Below, piece by piece: positions 26,501-41,500 of a stretch of DNA of 64,000 bases. The translations under genes were made by a program, and so were the position numbers. Below the pieces are notes generated by a model, which was not told where the DNA came from, did not search any database, and saw nothing but the letters and a program-made list of their open reading frames with translations. The DNA is from Lutraria lutraria (Eukaryota; Mollusca; Bivalvia; Venerida; Mactridae): the NCBI GenBank assembly GCA_964023205.1, contig OZ026850.1, positions 1,138,368 through 1,202,367 on the forward strand, written 5' to 3'. Each line of letters opens with the position of its first letter. Position 1 is the stretch's first letter.

Positions 26501-29500
26501 CAGTATATAACTGAAATATCCTTGAAAAACGGCGTTAAACCCTGTATATCAGCTAATTGTGCATGGAAGTATTATTTTTCTCTGGTAACCTTTGTTCACA
26601 GGTGATACTGTAGGCTGCTGAATTTGATGCTTAGCTCAAATATTTCACTTCAATTTGGTCAGGGTGGTCTACTCCTTTCTAAAAATTCTTTGACATGTAA
26701 TGCAATAAAAACTTAGCAAAACATTTATGTTTACTTAAATTCAACTTTCTTTTTTTCTTAATTACAGTCAAAACTCGTTATATCGAAGTTCGGGGGACTT
26801 GCCAAAATACTTTGATATAAACGAACTTCGATATAGGAATTTCGATACCCGTATTTACATTTTAGAGCTACAGTCAGTGTGTTGTAATAATAACGTAATC
26901 GTGTTATTTGGTGTACGGGATGGTAAGGGGTAATAAGAATACGGCATTTATACCGGTACTTATACGGGTACTTTCGATATATTTATTTTGCTATATAAAT
27001 TTCAAATATGCATAAGATAGTTTTAAATGAGCGTATATCAGTTTTTAATAATAATTTGTATCATCAAGGAAAAGTTTGTATCAGTTTTATAATCGTCAGA
27101 ATGGACAATAACATGTTTATACAGCTGTCAATAATTAAATATCAATTTTAGATTGTAGGTTTTTGTTTGCGGAAAAGGTGCGAACATTGCTTTTTTAAGT
27201 TGGCGACATAATTGGTTCGACATAGATAGTCACTTTATAGTTGAAAATATTTGGTTCGGACCCAAAATCTACTTCGATACATAAAAATATCGAGAACCAC
27301 GAATTCGATATACGTGCGTTTTTTTTAATATGTAAAAAGAAGGATAAAAATCGGGACTTTATCTTTACTTCGATATAAGCGGGATTTCGATATAAGCGAT
27401 TTCGATATAATGAGTTTCGACTGTATTCATACAACTTACAGGAACAAAATAATTTGTAATTTAAATATGGTAATTTATGTATAGCCAAGTTGTTTGCATT
27501 TCAACATTTTGAAGTGAGATGTCTTGTTAATTGACCAAATCTTTGGTCAATTAGAATTAAAGTAGTAGTCCTGGTTTTGATGTTTGAGATAAGGAAATAA
27601 TCTCATTATTATAACTTTGAGATCATTTATTTTTTTACAGGTTGAACCAGTTTTTCATGCATCAGAAAATTATCAAAAGAAATCAGCACGTGCATTTAGG
27701 CTTGGGGAGAAGAATTCTAGTTTAATACTCAAGTAAGTTAAATTCTAAACTATATTAAATTTACAAGAGTTACTTCCCTGTATCACAATGCTTCTTGAGT
27801 TACTTTCCTTGTTGCAATTGATTAACATTATTGTGATGTTAGACATGAATTTCATTAGATGTTTAATAGAGATGGGTATTGTGGCAAATTTCGTATCTCA
27901 ATATATTGCGTTACACAACACTGTATTGCAATACATATTGTGATATAATGAAAGTTAAAAACTCCTGATTTATTAAGTTAAAGATACCTAAATGAAATAG
28001 TACAAAATACCAAAAATATATTTTAAACCTGTTTTCAAACATAACTAAATCTATGGCAGCTGATACAATACAGGTTGAAGAAGTCATTGTCAATTTACTA
28101 TGAAAATATCGCAATACAGGGGTATATATTGCATTTGGAATGTATTGCAATATACCAGTATACTGTATTATCTCGCATCACTGGTCTGTAATTCAAAGTC
28201 AACTCAGTGTATGTGTGATTTGTTTTCAGAGTTCATGTGAACGGAGAGATGACAAGAGCAGCACATACTGTGAATGTGTCACCCAAGGATAAGAAGAAAA
28301 TGATGGGTATATTCACAGAGATCGAAAACGCATTGCCCGTTGGCCCTGTTGTTAGGTATGAGATTTTTGTCTCTTTTTAGCTCACATGAGCACTTGTGCT
28401 CAGGGTGAGCTTTTGTGATCAGTCTTTGTCCGACGTCGTGCACCATCAAATTTACCTTGTGAACACACTAGGGGCCACATTTTTAGCCAAACTGGGTCAG
28501 ATTGTTAATATCGACAAAATCTCGAACGAGTTCGATATTGGGCCATTTGAGGTCAAAAACTAGGTCACCAGGGCCAAATAAGGGAAAACCTTGTAAACAC
28601 TATATAGAAATCACTGTTTTGACTGGATCTTCATGAATCTTTGTCATAATGTTTATTTCATTGATATGTAGGTCAAGTTTGATGATGGGTCATTTCCGGT
28701 CAAAAACTAGGTCACTAGGGCAAATGGCTGGAAAACCTTGTGAACACTAGATTTCACAGTTATAATTGGATCTTCACCAAACTTTGTTTCTAGAAGTAAA
28801 GGTTTTAATTAGACCTTCGCCAGATTGTTTGTTTTAATGATGTTAAGGACAAGTTCAAATATGGATCACCTAGGGTAAAAAACTAGGTCACGAGTCCAAA
28901 TCTTAAGACGACATTGTCTATGCTGTAGTTGTCATTGTTTTGATTGGATCTTCACCAAACCTTGTTAAAATGTTTGTCTTAATGATATGTAAGAAAAATT
29001 TGAATATGGGTCATCTTTGGTCAAAAACTAGGTCACAAGGTCAAATCTTAAGAAAACCTTGTCTATGCTGTACATTTGTAGTTGGCATGGTTTTGATTGG
29101 ATCTTCACCAAACCTTGTCTGAATGTTTCTCTTATTTATATGTAGGGCAAGTTCTAACATGGGTCATCTGGGGTCAAAAACTAGGTCACAAGGTCAAAAC
29201 AATGTTTAAATGAGTAAACAATGATTGTCATGCGAGTGATATAGGGGCATCTTGGCCCTCTGGTTACAATTTAACAAAACGCAACTTTACAAATATAGGT
29301 GAACTTAGAATAAATCAAGTTCTTGTGCATAATTACAAGCCTACAAAATGAACAGTGTAAAGTGAAAGCTGCTACCATTCGTTTACAAAAGGTACCGACA
29401 ATGTAGGAGACACAAGAGGTTTCTTTGAACTATCTTGGGCATGCATAAATTACAGTCGTCATATCAAAAACTGTATAGGATTTTTTTGCAAGATCAAATT

Positions 29501-32500
29501 TTGCTTTATTTTAGGTTTAAAAAAATTGGATTTGATTTGAGTCGCCTTTGCCATATGCCATGTACAGATGAAACAAATAGTCTGTGCAGTTCTGGTATAA
29601 AATGAAATTACAGATTAGTAAAATTTCTAACAAGCTATTTAATTACCATATTCTTGATTTCAGACTGTTCAAAATAAATGGTGAAGGACGGAATGGAGAG
29701 AGTGACTTTACGCCTGTTTACGATGCAGAAGAATTATGTAAGGACGACCATATACTGGTACATGACGCTCGGAAAAAAACACTGGACTTTAAACACTATC
29801 CGATAAATGGAAGAAGTGATATGAAATTCAACACCTCACCTCGGAATGGGCCTGAGTATAATTTTCGTGATAAAACAACTCCATCTAAAAGCCGAAGGCA
29901 TAATAGATCTCTGAACAGGTTAGTTTTTAGCTTACTAGAGCCCAAAGTGCTCATGGTGAGCTATTGTGGTCGCGTGTTGTCCGTCATCAGTGCGTGCGTG
30001 TGTGTGTGTCAACAATTGCTTTAGACAATATCTCCTTCTTTAGCAGTCGGCCAATTTCAACAAAACTTTACAGGGGTGTTCCTTGCATGAAGCTCTACCA
30101 AAGTTGTTCAAAGAATTCCATTGCTTAAAATAGGGAAAAAACAGTCTTTTTGCAATTGAGAAGTGACCAAATTTCGGCCTCTGTTATAGAAGGAAAAAAA
30201 GCCCTGATTGATATTAAAGAATACATCAAAGTCTGTTTATTTGAAATTAAAGATTGTTCCATCCATTTGCAATTATTAGATTTGGTATAGCATTGGAATG
30301 AAGTAAGCTCCCATATTGAGCGTTTTATACTTAATGCCAAATATAACGTGTCAGAACCACTAAACAAAATTATAAAATCTTCAACAGGAATAAAAAGGCG
30401 TTGATCTTTCTGATTAATTTTTCTCTTGCAAAAATAAAAAATGTTAAAATTTTTAATGGGCTAAAGACAATTTTCATTGTAAATTTAAACAACATTTTTA
30501 ATGAAAGCTCTAGCAATATAAAATATTGTTTTTTTATGCACTTGCCATTAGAAATGGCGGAAGGGCAACAGGTATTGCCCCTGTCTGTCTGTCTGTCCGT
30601 CCGTCCGTTCAAATGATAGTTTCTGAGCAATATCTCAAAAAATATTTCATGGATTGGTTTCATATATATCACTGGCTTAAAAAAGATGCCAAATTTGTTG
30701 ATTTTATTTTTCAGTTATCGTCCACTTCCAAGCATTGGTTCTAGCAAACAGAGTGAAGCTCAGTCACCCTTCTCGAACGCTGGATCAAATGCTAGCAGGT
30801 ATGAGATCTTTAAGATTGAGTTAAAACTTTTCTCCATTGGAATAATAATATTTTAATATTCTTTATTAAATTTTAACGAAGGTAATATGTAAAGACATAT
30901 GTACAAATATATAAGAAATAATATTTTGTCTTAAATTAAAAATGCATGGCCTTCAAACAGCATATTCAAAAACTGAAAATAAAACATATAAAATATAGTG
31001 TCATTATGTGTGACATTTATACATTGTGTCTGACATTTATACTTTATGTATGACATTTATACATTGTGTGTGACATTTATACATTATGTATGACATTTAT
31101 ACATTGTGTGTGACATTTATACATTATGTATGACATTTATACATTATGCATTACATTTATACATTAGGCATGACATTTATACATTATGTGTGACATTTAT
31201 ACATTATGTATGACATTTATACATTATGTGTGACATTTATACATTATGTGTGACATTTATACATTATGTATGACATTTATACATTATGTATGACATTTAT
31301 ACTTTATGCATGACATTTATACATTATGTATGACATTTATACTTTATGTATGACATTTATACTTTATGTATTTATACTTTATGTATGACATTTATACTTT
31401 ATGTATGACATTTGTACATTATGTATGACATTTATACATTAGGCATGACATTTATACATTATGTGTGACATTTATACATTATGTATGACATCTATACATT
31501 ATGTATGACATCTATACATTATGTATGACATCTATCCATTATGTATGACATTTATACATTGTGTGTGACATTTATACATTATGTATGACATTTATACATT
31601 ATGCATGACATTTATACATTAGGCATGACATTTATACATTATGTGTGACATTTATACATTATGTATGACATTTATACATTATGTGTGACATTTATACATT
31701 ATGTGTGACATTTATACATTATGTATGACATCTATACATTATGTATGACATTTATACATTATGTATGACATCTATACATTATGTATGACATTTATACATT
31801 ATGTATGACATTTATACATTATGTATGACATCTATACATTATGTATGACATCTATACATTATGTATGACATCTATACATTATGTATGACATCTATACATT
31901 ATGTATGACATTTATACATTTTAGTGACATTTATACATTGTGTGTGACATTTATTCATTGTGTGTGACATTTATACATTATGTATGACATTTATATATTA
32001 TGTATGACATTTATACATTATGCATGCTATTTGTACATTATGTATGCCATTTATACATGGTGTGTGACATTTATATTTGTGTGTGACATTTATACATTAT
32101 GTATCACATTTATACATTATGTGTGACATTTATACATTATGTATGATATGTTAGTGACTATTCTGCCATGTTATTTCTCTGCATAGATAAACAAAATGAA
32201 GTATCAACAAATGTCTCTGAAAATTTTTTATTTGCTTTTAAGCAAAGATTTTGCATGACTCATTTTTGTTTTCAGACGGAAAAATCAGAAATCTCGTACA
32301 AGACAAGTGGATTATGATCAAGGTAAGTTTTTTTTGTAAACAAAATTGGTTATACCACCATGGAAACAAGATGTTGCTAACAAATGGTGGGTAATCACAT
32401 GTGAATTTGAACCAAGATAATATTATACTACATGTATTAAAATTCTTCAAATTGATACTAGTTTCAGGACAAATTGTTAGTTAAGTTGTGAGATAATATA

Positions 32501-35500
32501 AGCATTTTATAAATGCATTAGTTTCAGGACTATATCTTCATCCTATCCTGCTAAGAAAGAACTTCTTACAAAGAAAAATAACCTGCCTCCATGGTCGAGT
32601 GGTTAAGGTCGCTGACTTCAAATCACTGAAACCTCTCATTGATAGAGGGCAGTGAGGGCTGTGAGAAAATAGGCAGTTGCTTACGGAGGATGGGAGTCTA
32701 GTACTGGTTCTTCCCAGGAATGATGTTAAGGTGAACTGTCCACCTCAAATGACTCTGACTGTTAAAAAGGGGCGTAAAATTCAACAAACCAATCAAGAAA
32801 AGTCTATGGACAAAATTGGCCTATGTCGTGGTTTCCATTGCCGACATTATTGACCGTAGATCCGGACTTATAGTTGTGTACTGTGGAATCATTAATTTTC
32901 TTTGGGGATTCAATTTTGTGGATTTTTTCGGGTTGGCTCGTACACGAAATCAAATCCCCACAAATTTAAATGCAGAGATAAGGCATTTCTTTAAAAAAAA
33001 AAAATCCATGAATTTATGTCCCCAAGAAATAGCCATTTTAGTAAAAACCACGAAAATAAATGAAAATGCAGTATATGATATTGTTTTGTGGAGGAGCAGA
33101 AGTGAAGGGGTAGAGTGTCTGACTCCTTACTGGGAGGTTGCGGGTTCGAATTCCATCAGTGGTGGAATTTGACTAGAATTTTCACAATCCCTTCTTGCGG
33201 CACTAGTTCTGGTCAGAATCCAGGAAGCAGTCATCAAGAGCAGTTAATATTAATATAATTAATTATTATAAGCTAAGAATTTGCTCTACAATTGATGTAT
33301 AAAAGATTAGTTTAAACTGATACTGTTTAATACTGTAATGTAAATTAGACCAAAGTAAATGTTAATGTCATTGAAATCAGCATCTGTCAGCTTTTATTAA
33401 ATTTTATTGTTGTTAATATTTGTTATCAAGATTTTTGCTTATTCTTATAGATGACAATAATGGCGTTTATCGTGCTAAGAAACAGAATAATGCCCGTGGT
33501 GCACAACAGGTAAATGAAACTAAGGACACGCGTACAGAGAAACCAATTGATCAAATGGAGGCAGAGATAGTTGAAGAGGTATGCCCAATTGGGCTCAGTG
33601 AACTCAAGGTCAAGGTTCAAGGTCATGTTTCTATAGGTCAAGGTCATAGACTAAATAAATTGCACACAGCACTGCTGGAGACATGAACTAGTTATTGAAC
33701 TTTGACCTGACTGTGTCACTGTATAATTTGCATGCTGTTATTGTCAGTAAACATCCTGTGTGTTTTTAATAATTTCTCATCCATGTTTTCTCCCTGTTGT
33801 CAAGGTAACAGTGCATGCATGTTTTCTCTGCTATCCTTTGTACCAATTCTGTTACAATCTGTCTTTACTTGATTTCTCTCAATGCTTTATTTGACAATTG
33901 GAATATTTTTCAAACATTGAAAAAAATGATAAAAGTGATTTAAGAATTAAAAATCTTATTTTATCAAAATTGTGAATTGCTTTTATATTTTTGTGATAGT
34001 AAACAATTTTGGTGATTGTAAACAATTTTGGTGATTGTAAAAATATATGTATTTGTATTTTTTTCAAAATTTATACTATTCCTGCACACTTATCTTACAT
34101 GCTTATAGGACTTACAATTAAGCAGCTAAATCAACAATGGAACTAAACCATTTTCTTACCTTATATTTATTTTTTTGTCGTACAGTCAAACATGATTTTT
34201 ATCAATTTTTTAATAATTGTTACTTCTAAAAGTCTACTCCTAATTATTGGCATTATTGACCAAATGACCCTCTGAATAAAGGTCAATTATGCATTAAGGG
34301 CCAGATCCCTTCTGTCCCTTTAATTGCTTGTTGTTCTCTGGTTTGACTGTAAATTCCGTTTGGGTTTCATTTTCTTATATTATTTCTTTTTTCGTGTTAT
34401 TCAAATTGTTAAGATTTTCAAACTGAGCACCTGATTGGTTGGTTTTCTCTTATATCTGACCAATGAGAAGGCAGCATTCTGACATGGGTCTCCTTTTATG
34501 GCTTGGTAACCTTCAATCATGATCGCTGCCATCAGATCAAAGATTTTTTTTTACAGACTTTTGTAACGACCAATTGTCTAATGAAGTGCGTTTGTTTTGT
34601 TTTCCTTTTTTTGTATTTTCTATTCTTATGCTGTAGAAACCGACAAAACCCAAGTTTCCGTCTTAACGCCCAATTACAATCATGATGGTACGTCAAAAAA
34701 TGAGTGATTTGTGTACCATGAGCTATGAAGCTAGATATTTACAAATACAATATATGTATATAATATTTTATAATTACCTTGCTTGGACTATTTGTTTGTT
34801 GTTTTTAGTGTCTTAGCTCAGTATATGTAGATGTATCGCTTGTATATGTCTTGTAATGTTTAATTTACTGTCTGTGACCTTGAACTATATTTTAGTAACC
34901 TTGAACTATCATTTAATAACCTTGAACTATATTTTTAGTAACCTTGAACTATCTTTTAGTAACCTTTGAGGTCATTTCTGTCTGATGCTACCGGTATTTT
35001 CTTGATGCATTTTTTTAGTTGGTCAGCTTTACATTAGCTGTAGTTAATGTAGTCCTTGATGCTTCTTAATTACATACCCGGTAGATGTTAAACTTACAAA
35101 AAGGGCCTGGGTTTTCTTATTATCATTCGACATGAATTAGGGGCTTAGGTTAGTCATTTTTTATTCCATTAATCGAAAGAGAGTAGTTATTTCGCTAGGG
35201 GTCACACATTGTAGTCATGGTCACAAAATGACCTCTAATGTTTTATGGGTGAGTGGGTCAAGGTTACATTGACTGACAAATGTGAACTTTTACATTATTA
35301 AATGAGCATAGAGCAACAGTCTAATTTTTTACTATGTTTAAATGCGTTTAGGTTTATTTCTTATGGAAACCCCTTTTTGACCCCTTTGGGTTCACTTACG
35401 GGCGTTTCTTTTTATCCAATTGTAGGTTAGTTATTATATAGATTGTAGTGGCCCTCTCTTTAGCAACACTTTTCAAATACAGCATGATTTTTCCAACTGC

Positions 35501-38500
35501 ATGATTAAACTGTTAATTTAACTTGTCCAGAGCAACAACCTCTCACCAACAACATAGTTTTGCCTCTCTCAGGGAGTGTTGCTCTGTAGAGATTGCACTG
35601 TAGAATAATGTATTGATGTGGTTATTTTTGAATTAATGATTAAAAAATTGGAACATATTTATTTTGCTGTTAGAATAGTGTTGGCGCCAAAAAGGGTTCA
35701 GTTAGGTAACTAGAATATAACACTATTTTTCTGGCTTCTGTAATTTTTACGTCAGTACCTTAACTGAATGTTCCAATTTTTAGTCATTAATTCAAAGGCT
35801 TTGTCTGTTTATTTCTGTACCAGTTCCAGCATGAATATTTTACGTGTCTCAATCAGCTTTGCTTGTATTCCATTTTGGACAAGTCTCGATTCTGTGGCCT
35901 AAGCATGATTCAAGTCATTGGTGTGTACGATATTGAACTATTTTGTTAAGTAATTACGAAATAACCAATACAACTTTGCACTGTTCAAAAACAGAGTGGG
36001 AATCCCAGGTTCCGAAGAAAAATTAAGGACAGAAAATTAAATTTTATGGTCAGAAATAAACACATCATGAACAATAGGAGTGTTCTATATAATTATGCAC
36101 TTTTAAGGCCACTTTTAAAATGTTCTTTGTTTGTTATATTCTGTGGGGAATGAGCATAATACATGAAGGAATTGACTTCAATCAAAGTGCATTTTGTATA
36201 ATGAATTGATAAATACAAGGGAAGCTTTACAAAGGTTTTGCTTGGCTTAGTGCAATAGTATTGCTCAGAACAAACAACTGCACAAACAGATAATATGTTT
36301 AAAGGTGGCCTTAATGTGTAGGATTTGGCTTGCACTATACTCTCACATGCATTGCTGTGGCTTCTTTAGGAGGAGATTAACAGTAAAGAAAAGACAACAC
36401 CAATCCCACCCGGCACTGAACTTAACAAACAACCATCCAAGGAGGCCAAACAGAATGCCGACACTCAGAGCAAAAAGTCATCTCAGGTAAAGAAGGATAA
36501 AAAGGATAAAAAAATAAACAACATTTCTGTGTTACCCCCAATTGTTAGTGACAATGAACAAACAGGTGACCTTGGTCAAAGCAAGGACTCCCTAAAGAAT
36601 GAAACTGGTGACCTTGGTCAAAATAAGGACTCTCTAAAGAATGAAACTGGTGACCTTGGTCAAAACAAGGACACCCAAAAGAATGAAACTGGTGACCTTG
36701 GTCAAAACAAGGACCCCTTAATGAATGAAACAGGTATTATGGAAGGTCGTGTAAAAGACTCAGTTCAAAAGATTGATTCTCAAACTTACACAGCTAAAGT
36801 TGATAACAAGTCTGGTCCAGTTGGTAAACCTGTCGATCAGAAGAGCGGTAGTGATATGGAGATCGAAAAAGTACAAGGGGCTGTAACTCCGTCTGGCACA
36901 AAATCAAATAAAATGGAGAATAAATCTCCATCACTTCCAACATCTCCGAATGAGGGCAAAGTATCTCGAGCTTCACAAACTATTAAGGTACCCCTATGTG
37001 GTATATAAATCAAGGGCTCAGCGCAACACTGTCGTAACTTGTTCTTATTTCCATATGAGTTACGACACTGTTGCGTTGAACCCTCGAAATGTTGGTTTAG
37101 TGTGTCTAGCTTGGATTACTGGATTTAATTTGTGTCTGCTTTGTGTCCATCTACTTTGCAGTCTTCATGTGTCTGTATAATGTTTAAGAACGTTAGAGTT
37201 CATAAATTGGTCATCTTTGAAGTGACTTACCAGTAACTGATTTTGTGTGTGTAGATTTTGAACTTCATTTGCATATCTGGTGAATGCCAGAATGATTTAA
37301 AAATGCTGGTTTTGTGGCTTGCCTCTGTCTGTTTGTCTGTCTGTCTGTCTATTAATTTTATGCATGAATAGAAAAAAATGAAAAACTTGTCCATATCATT
37401 TTTTTCTGATTGACAGTTTTATCAAGTATCTGCGTACTAGTATATGTTTGGCTTTAGTTTAAAAAAGACCTTTACAGCTGTGAGTTCAAATCTCACCAGT
37501 GGCCAGAGTGAGTTAGTCAGATAGCTTATAGTAGGTCGGAGGTTCTGCTCAGGTGCATGTACACCTGGGGCCTTCCATGTAAATGTCAGCAAGTGACCCT
37601 GTCTGTTGGTGCTATGTTAAACCCCTATAAAAAGACAGGATGTAAAAGCGCACTTATTGACGGTCTGAATATAATGCCCTACTTTATAATATTTATCAAA
37701 GGTTATCAATTCTTTCTCTATATTTATACTTGAATTATTGAGACATGTCAATAATACATTGAAGAGTGCATACTGAATGTGGGAAATAAAAATGAAGTGA
37801 TTATGGATTAACGCTGCAGTTTTTAAAGGTTATTTACAGCAAAAGTTTCAGCTGCTTTTTTTTCTTTCATGTTTGTTTATCCATTTATGAAAACATGACT
37901 AAGGCAGTGTGAGAAATGGTTTTAAATTCTAGAATATGCGTCATAAACCAAACTCTCCATAAAAAAGGCATATCTGTGAGCTATGGATACATATATTGGA
38001 GGTAATAGATTTTAAGATTGAGGTTTATTGTTGGCCATCTCAGCTGACAAAACAAATACTTTGTATGTTGGTTGTGATTCCTTTGTTGTAAGTCTGACCC
38101 AGTGAATGAACTAGCATGATATGGTTTGCAGTGTGATTACTTTTTATTGTTGTTTATTGCACAATAACATGTTTAGTTACCCCACCCACTTGATTTATAC
38201 ATATTTATGCTACTGTAGAAAATGTATGTAGCAATTATTCTACTATTAAATGTAATTATTCAATACAAACTCTTTACATATATAAAGAAATTATAACTTT
38301 TTAAAAAAAAGTACAAATTTGGATAGGTAATAGAACAGTTGAAATCTTCTTGTGAAATAAATTACCGCGTATATAAAAAATGAAACTGTCTACTTTTCAG
38401 GTATTTTCTGTTATAGATAAATTTTGACTCTAAAATTGTTTTTTGAATATTTTTTTTTCTAAGTTTGATAAATGGACATATTTTGTTTGCTTATTTTTTT

Positions 38501-41500
38501 CACATATTTTCTAGAAATGTTTCAATGATAATATTTCACTTTATTGCCAAAACATTTTGCTAATTTATTACAACAGTTAACACAGTATGTTTGTTATTAT
38601 TTTACAGGAACGAGTGGATGAAGATGCCGTAAGTAACCAATTAAATTATTGATCCGTCATTTGATTATACCGTTCCAAAGTGGAAATTTTTAGCCTTTTG
38701 TATTGAATGCATAGTTACAATTATAAGATTTTAATTACTATTTACTTTGTCAATTTTAAAACCAGAGTTAAATTAAGGCTTGAAGTTATTTTTATTTATT
38801 CATTTATTTCAAGTGTCATTGAAAATTTTTTTAGTTGATTATTTAATTTTATTTCACCAGCTTTGAATAATATTGATGATGATATGAATTATTTCTGTAC
38901 CAGCTCTGCTGAGTCAGGGTTTGTCAAATAATTCCCTCGAGTTGTATTTCAGTCCCCAAATACTGCCCCTGATAAAGATAAGGGTGCAAGTTTTCAGGTT
39001 GAAACCAGATTTTCAGTTTTTCTGTGACACCAGGGGTCATTGTCAGCCCCTTAGCACCAAACGTTAGTGCTGTTTTGATTTTCAAAAAAAGTTAACCTTC
39101 AGCTTTGTCTGATACCCAAGGTTTCTGACTCATCTCTGCTCCATTCATCACCCGTGGGATTTTTCACTATTGATTCGCCGTTTCGATAGATAACCAGTGC
39201 TGTATTCTGATTGAATGCAGTACAACCTTGTAATGCACTTGACAGCCAATCAGACCACTTGTAGTAAAACTGTATTGGTTTCACTACAACCATGGCAACC
39301 ACATTTGAGAGTATAAAAAATGTAAGCATTGTTTTGATTGGTTGATGCATATTCTGTTCTATCAAAACGGCTAATCGATAGTGAAAAATCCCACGGGTGA
39401 TGTGTGTAGCGGTGTGGAGTCAGCAAGCTTTGGCATCTGACGATGTTCTTCAAAAGCTTTGACCCTCCCCCCTCCAAAAGCAATGAATTTGTGTCTTAAA
39501 TTTTGTTATACATGTTTCTTTATGTGTAATTATTATATATATGTAGAATCCGCAATTTCAATCTAATGAGCCTGACTTTGACATGGGTACCATCGAGCAG
39601 GGACAAATATCTGAGAGTCCAACCCATCAAATATCTGATGGTCCATAACATTTGTAATTATGCACATTTTAATGGTTAAGCAGAATACCATTGTGTCTGT
39701 ACATTTGGGTTATAGAGTAATTTTGTGACGACCCATTTGATTCTTTTTGTTTCTTTGAAAATATTCATGCATTCTTACACTAGATCACAGCTTTTGATTT
39801 CCTTTCACCGTGAAGAAAATTTTACCATAATTTGTCATGATGGCAAACTTAATCGTGCAAAAGATTTCTAAGAAGTCATTATACATGAGAATTTTATGAA
39901 TTTCTACCACTAAGTGAATAAGAAGCTTAATTCTCTGAGACATATTTTTATGTCCCCATATCAGATTCTCTAGTTCTGGGGCATATAATGTTTTTGTCTG
40001 TCTTTCTGAATCAAACTTTAACCTTACCTGTGAAATCAAAACGCTTCCACCTACAATCATCAAACTTCATATGTAGGTTCCTCATGACAACTTCTACAGG
40101 ACCTGTGCATTTTCAGGTCAGTAGGTCAAAGATCAAAGTGACCCTGAGGGGGTGTTGTGTTTTAAAAACACATCTTGTCTTGTTGTAGTTTTTATACTGT
40201 GAAAGTAAATTTTGAACTCCAAATCAGCAATTTTTCTTACTCAAAACTCAGAAATGTATTGATATTTTTTACAAGGTCAAGGTGAAAGGAACAATTGTTG
40301 TTTTAGATCATTGTAATAAAGTGCATTATTTGGTGAAGGTCATATAGGGGCAGCCTTTATTTTCTGCGTAATTGTGAGACCCTGTGCCTGAAAGGGTCAA
40401 ATTAGGGACCCAGGAGACTATGGCAATATTTTTCATATTTTCTATACATGTATTTGTATTACTGACTGTAGTAATGATAGATTTAATTATTATTCACAAT
40501 ACAGGGTCAAAGGTTATATTAAATTCTACCCTTGCCATTGGTCAATTTAAAATCTGTTTAAGATTAACCAATCAGTGGCATGTTTGGTGTACAAACTCTG
40601 ATATATGTATAACCTCTGACCCTTTTTCCCTGTTTATTGTACAGATTTTTACGTTTAACAATATAGTTTTGTACCCTAACACCTACCTAGCATGGCATGT
40701 TATACAATGTATTTTACCTTGCATGTTATAAATGTATTAATATTGTAGTATTATTAGTGTTAGCGAGATAACCTTGATAGTGTCACCATTTTTTCATTAT
40801 TTCGGTGCTTATTGCTAAACCTCATGACCCCAACTGACCCTTACTGACCCCTAATTTTGGCAACTGTGGTAAGTCAAACTGTAACAAGAATCGTTGATCT
40901 TGTGTGGGCATTATGTCAGCTTATTACTGACTTAGTCTTTGTCGGCACTTTGACCTTAACATTGCTAGGACCTTTACCCTCATTTGACCTTGAACTGACA
41001 TTGTCCACGGTTGGATAGGTTTGTAAATAACATATTGAACAATGAATGCACCGAGGTAATCTAAAAATGGTGATACTTAACCCTACTTTAATAGCACCTT
41101 TGTATTTTCACTAACACACTTTTCTTCAAAAATATAGGAAAATTATGCAATTTAGGTGAAAGAAAATATTATATATTTCAACATACGTAGAGGACGTAAT
41201 AGCCACAGAAAATATACCACTTTTCAAACAAAATTTAGACTGGACATCATCTTGTTACGGGAAAACCAGTTCAACATCTACGAGGGAAAACCGCAGTGAA
41301 AAATAAAATCAATTGGGAGCGACACTTGTCGTGGTTCATCTTGACTTCCTTTCTAAGGGTTATTTCCCTTGGTGAACAAAAAAAATCAATTTTCAAACAA
41401 TATTCAAGTTTTTGGCAATGACAATTCTAGATTTTCACTAGGTGCACTTTTTCATGGTCATTTTCAGGTTGCTAGGTAACAGAATTAAAAATAATTTAAA

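Larger units (their letters stand above)
22194..27640 (+). other. Intron 2 (5.4 kb)
   Basis: Minisatellite, TAGCTCAC repeat, TATGCCCC repeat and three DNA elements, listed separately. No further exon recognised. Confidence 0.6.
29919..30714 (+). other. Intron 5
   Basis: Carries the TAGCTCAC 5' fragment, a solo AAAAAAAGCCCTG end near 30193 and the TATGCACTTGCC repeat. Confidence 0.6.
32323..33450 (+). other. Intron 7
   Basis: Carries a SINE, a MITE and a tRNA-like fragment, in that order. Confidence 0.6.
33579..36369 (+). other. Intron 8
   Basis: GGTCAAGGTCA repeats at 33605-33650, a partial MITE, a 22-bp minisatellite and a CAGTACAACC-family element. A possible exon at 34637-34687 does not fit the reading phase. 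Confidence 0.55.
36988..38607 (+). other. Intron 9
   Basis: Hairpin copy 1, a CTGT tract at 37322-37351 and a SINE fragment. 37650-38600 shows nothing distinctive. Confidence 0.6.

Noticed and set aside
31003..32148. Regular repeats considered as a CRISPR-like array
   Set aside because: Units are directly adjacent with no unique spacers, in animal intronic DNA; it is a minisatellite. The same holds for 63141-63555.
33420..33686. Unspliced reading of exon 8 through to 33686
   Set aside because: The first part is the intron end and the last part is a GGTCAAGGTCA repeat; only 33451-33578 has splice sites and composition in keeping with the gene.
34637..34687. Candidate cassette exon with a strong pyrimidine tract and a GATG|GTACGT donor, open in one frame (TDKTQVSVLTPNYNHD)
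   Set aside because: It enters and leaves in phase 1, but exon 8 before it ends in phase 0 and exon 9 after it starts in phase 0. It could only follow exon 7 in place of exon 8 and would then fail to join exon 9 in frame.
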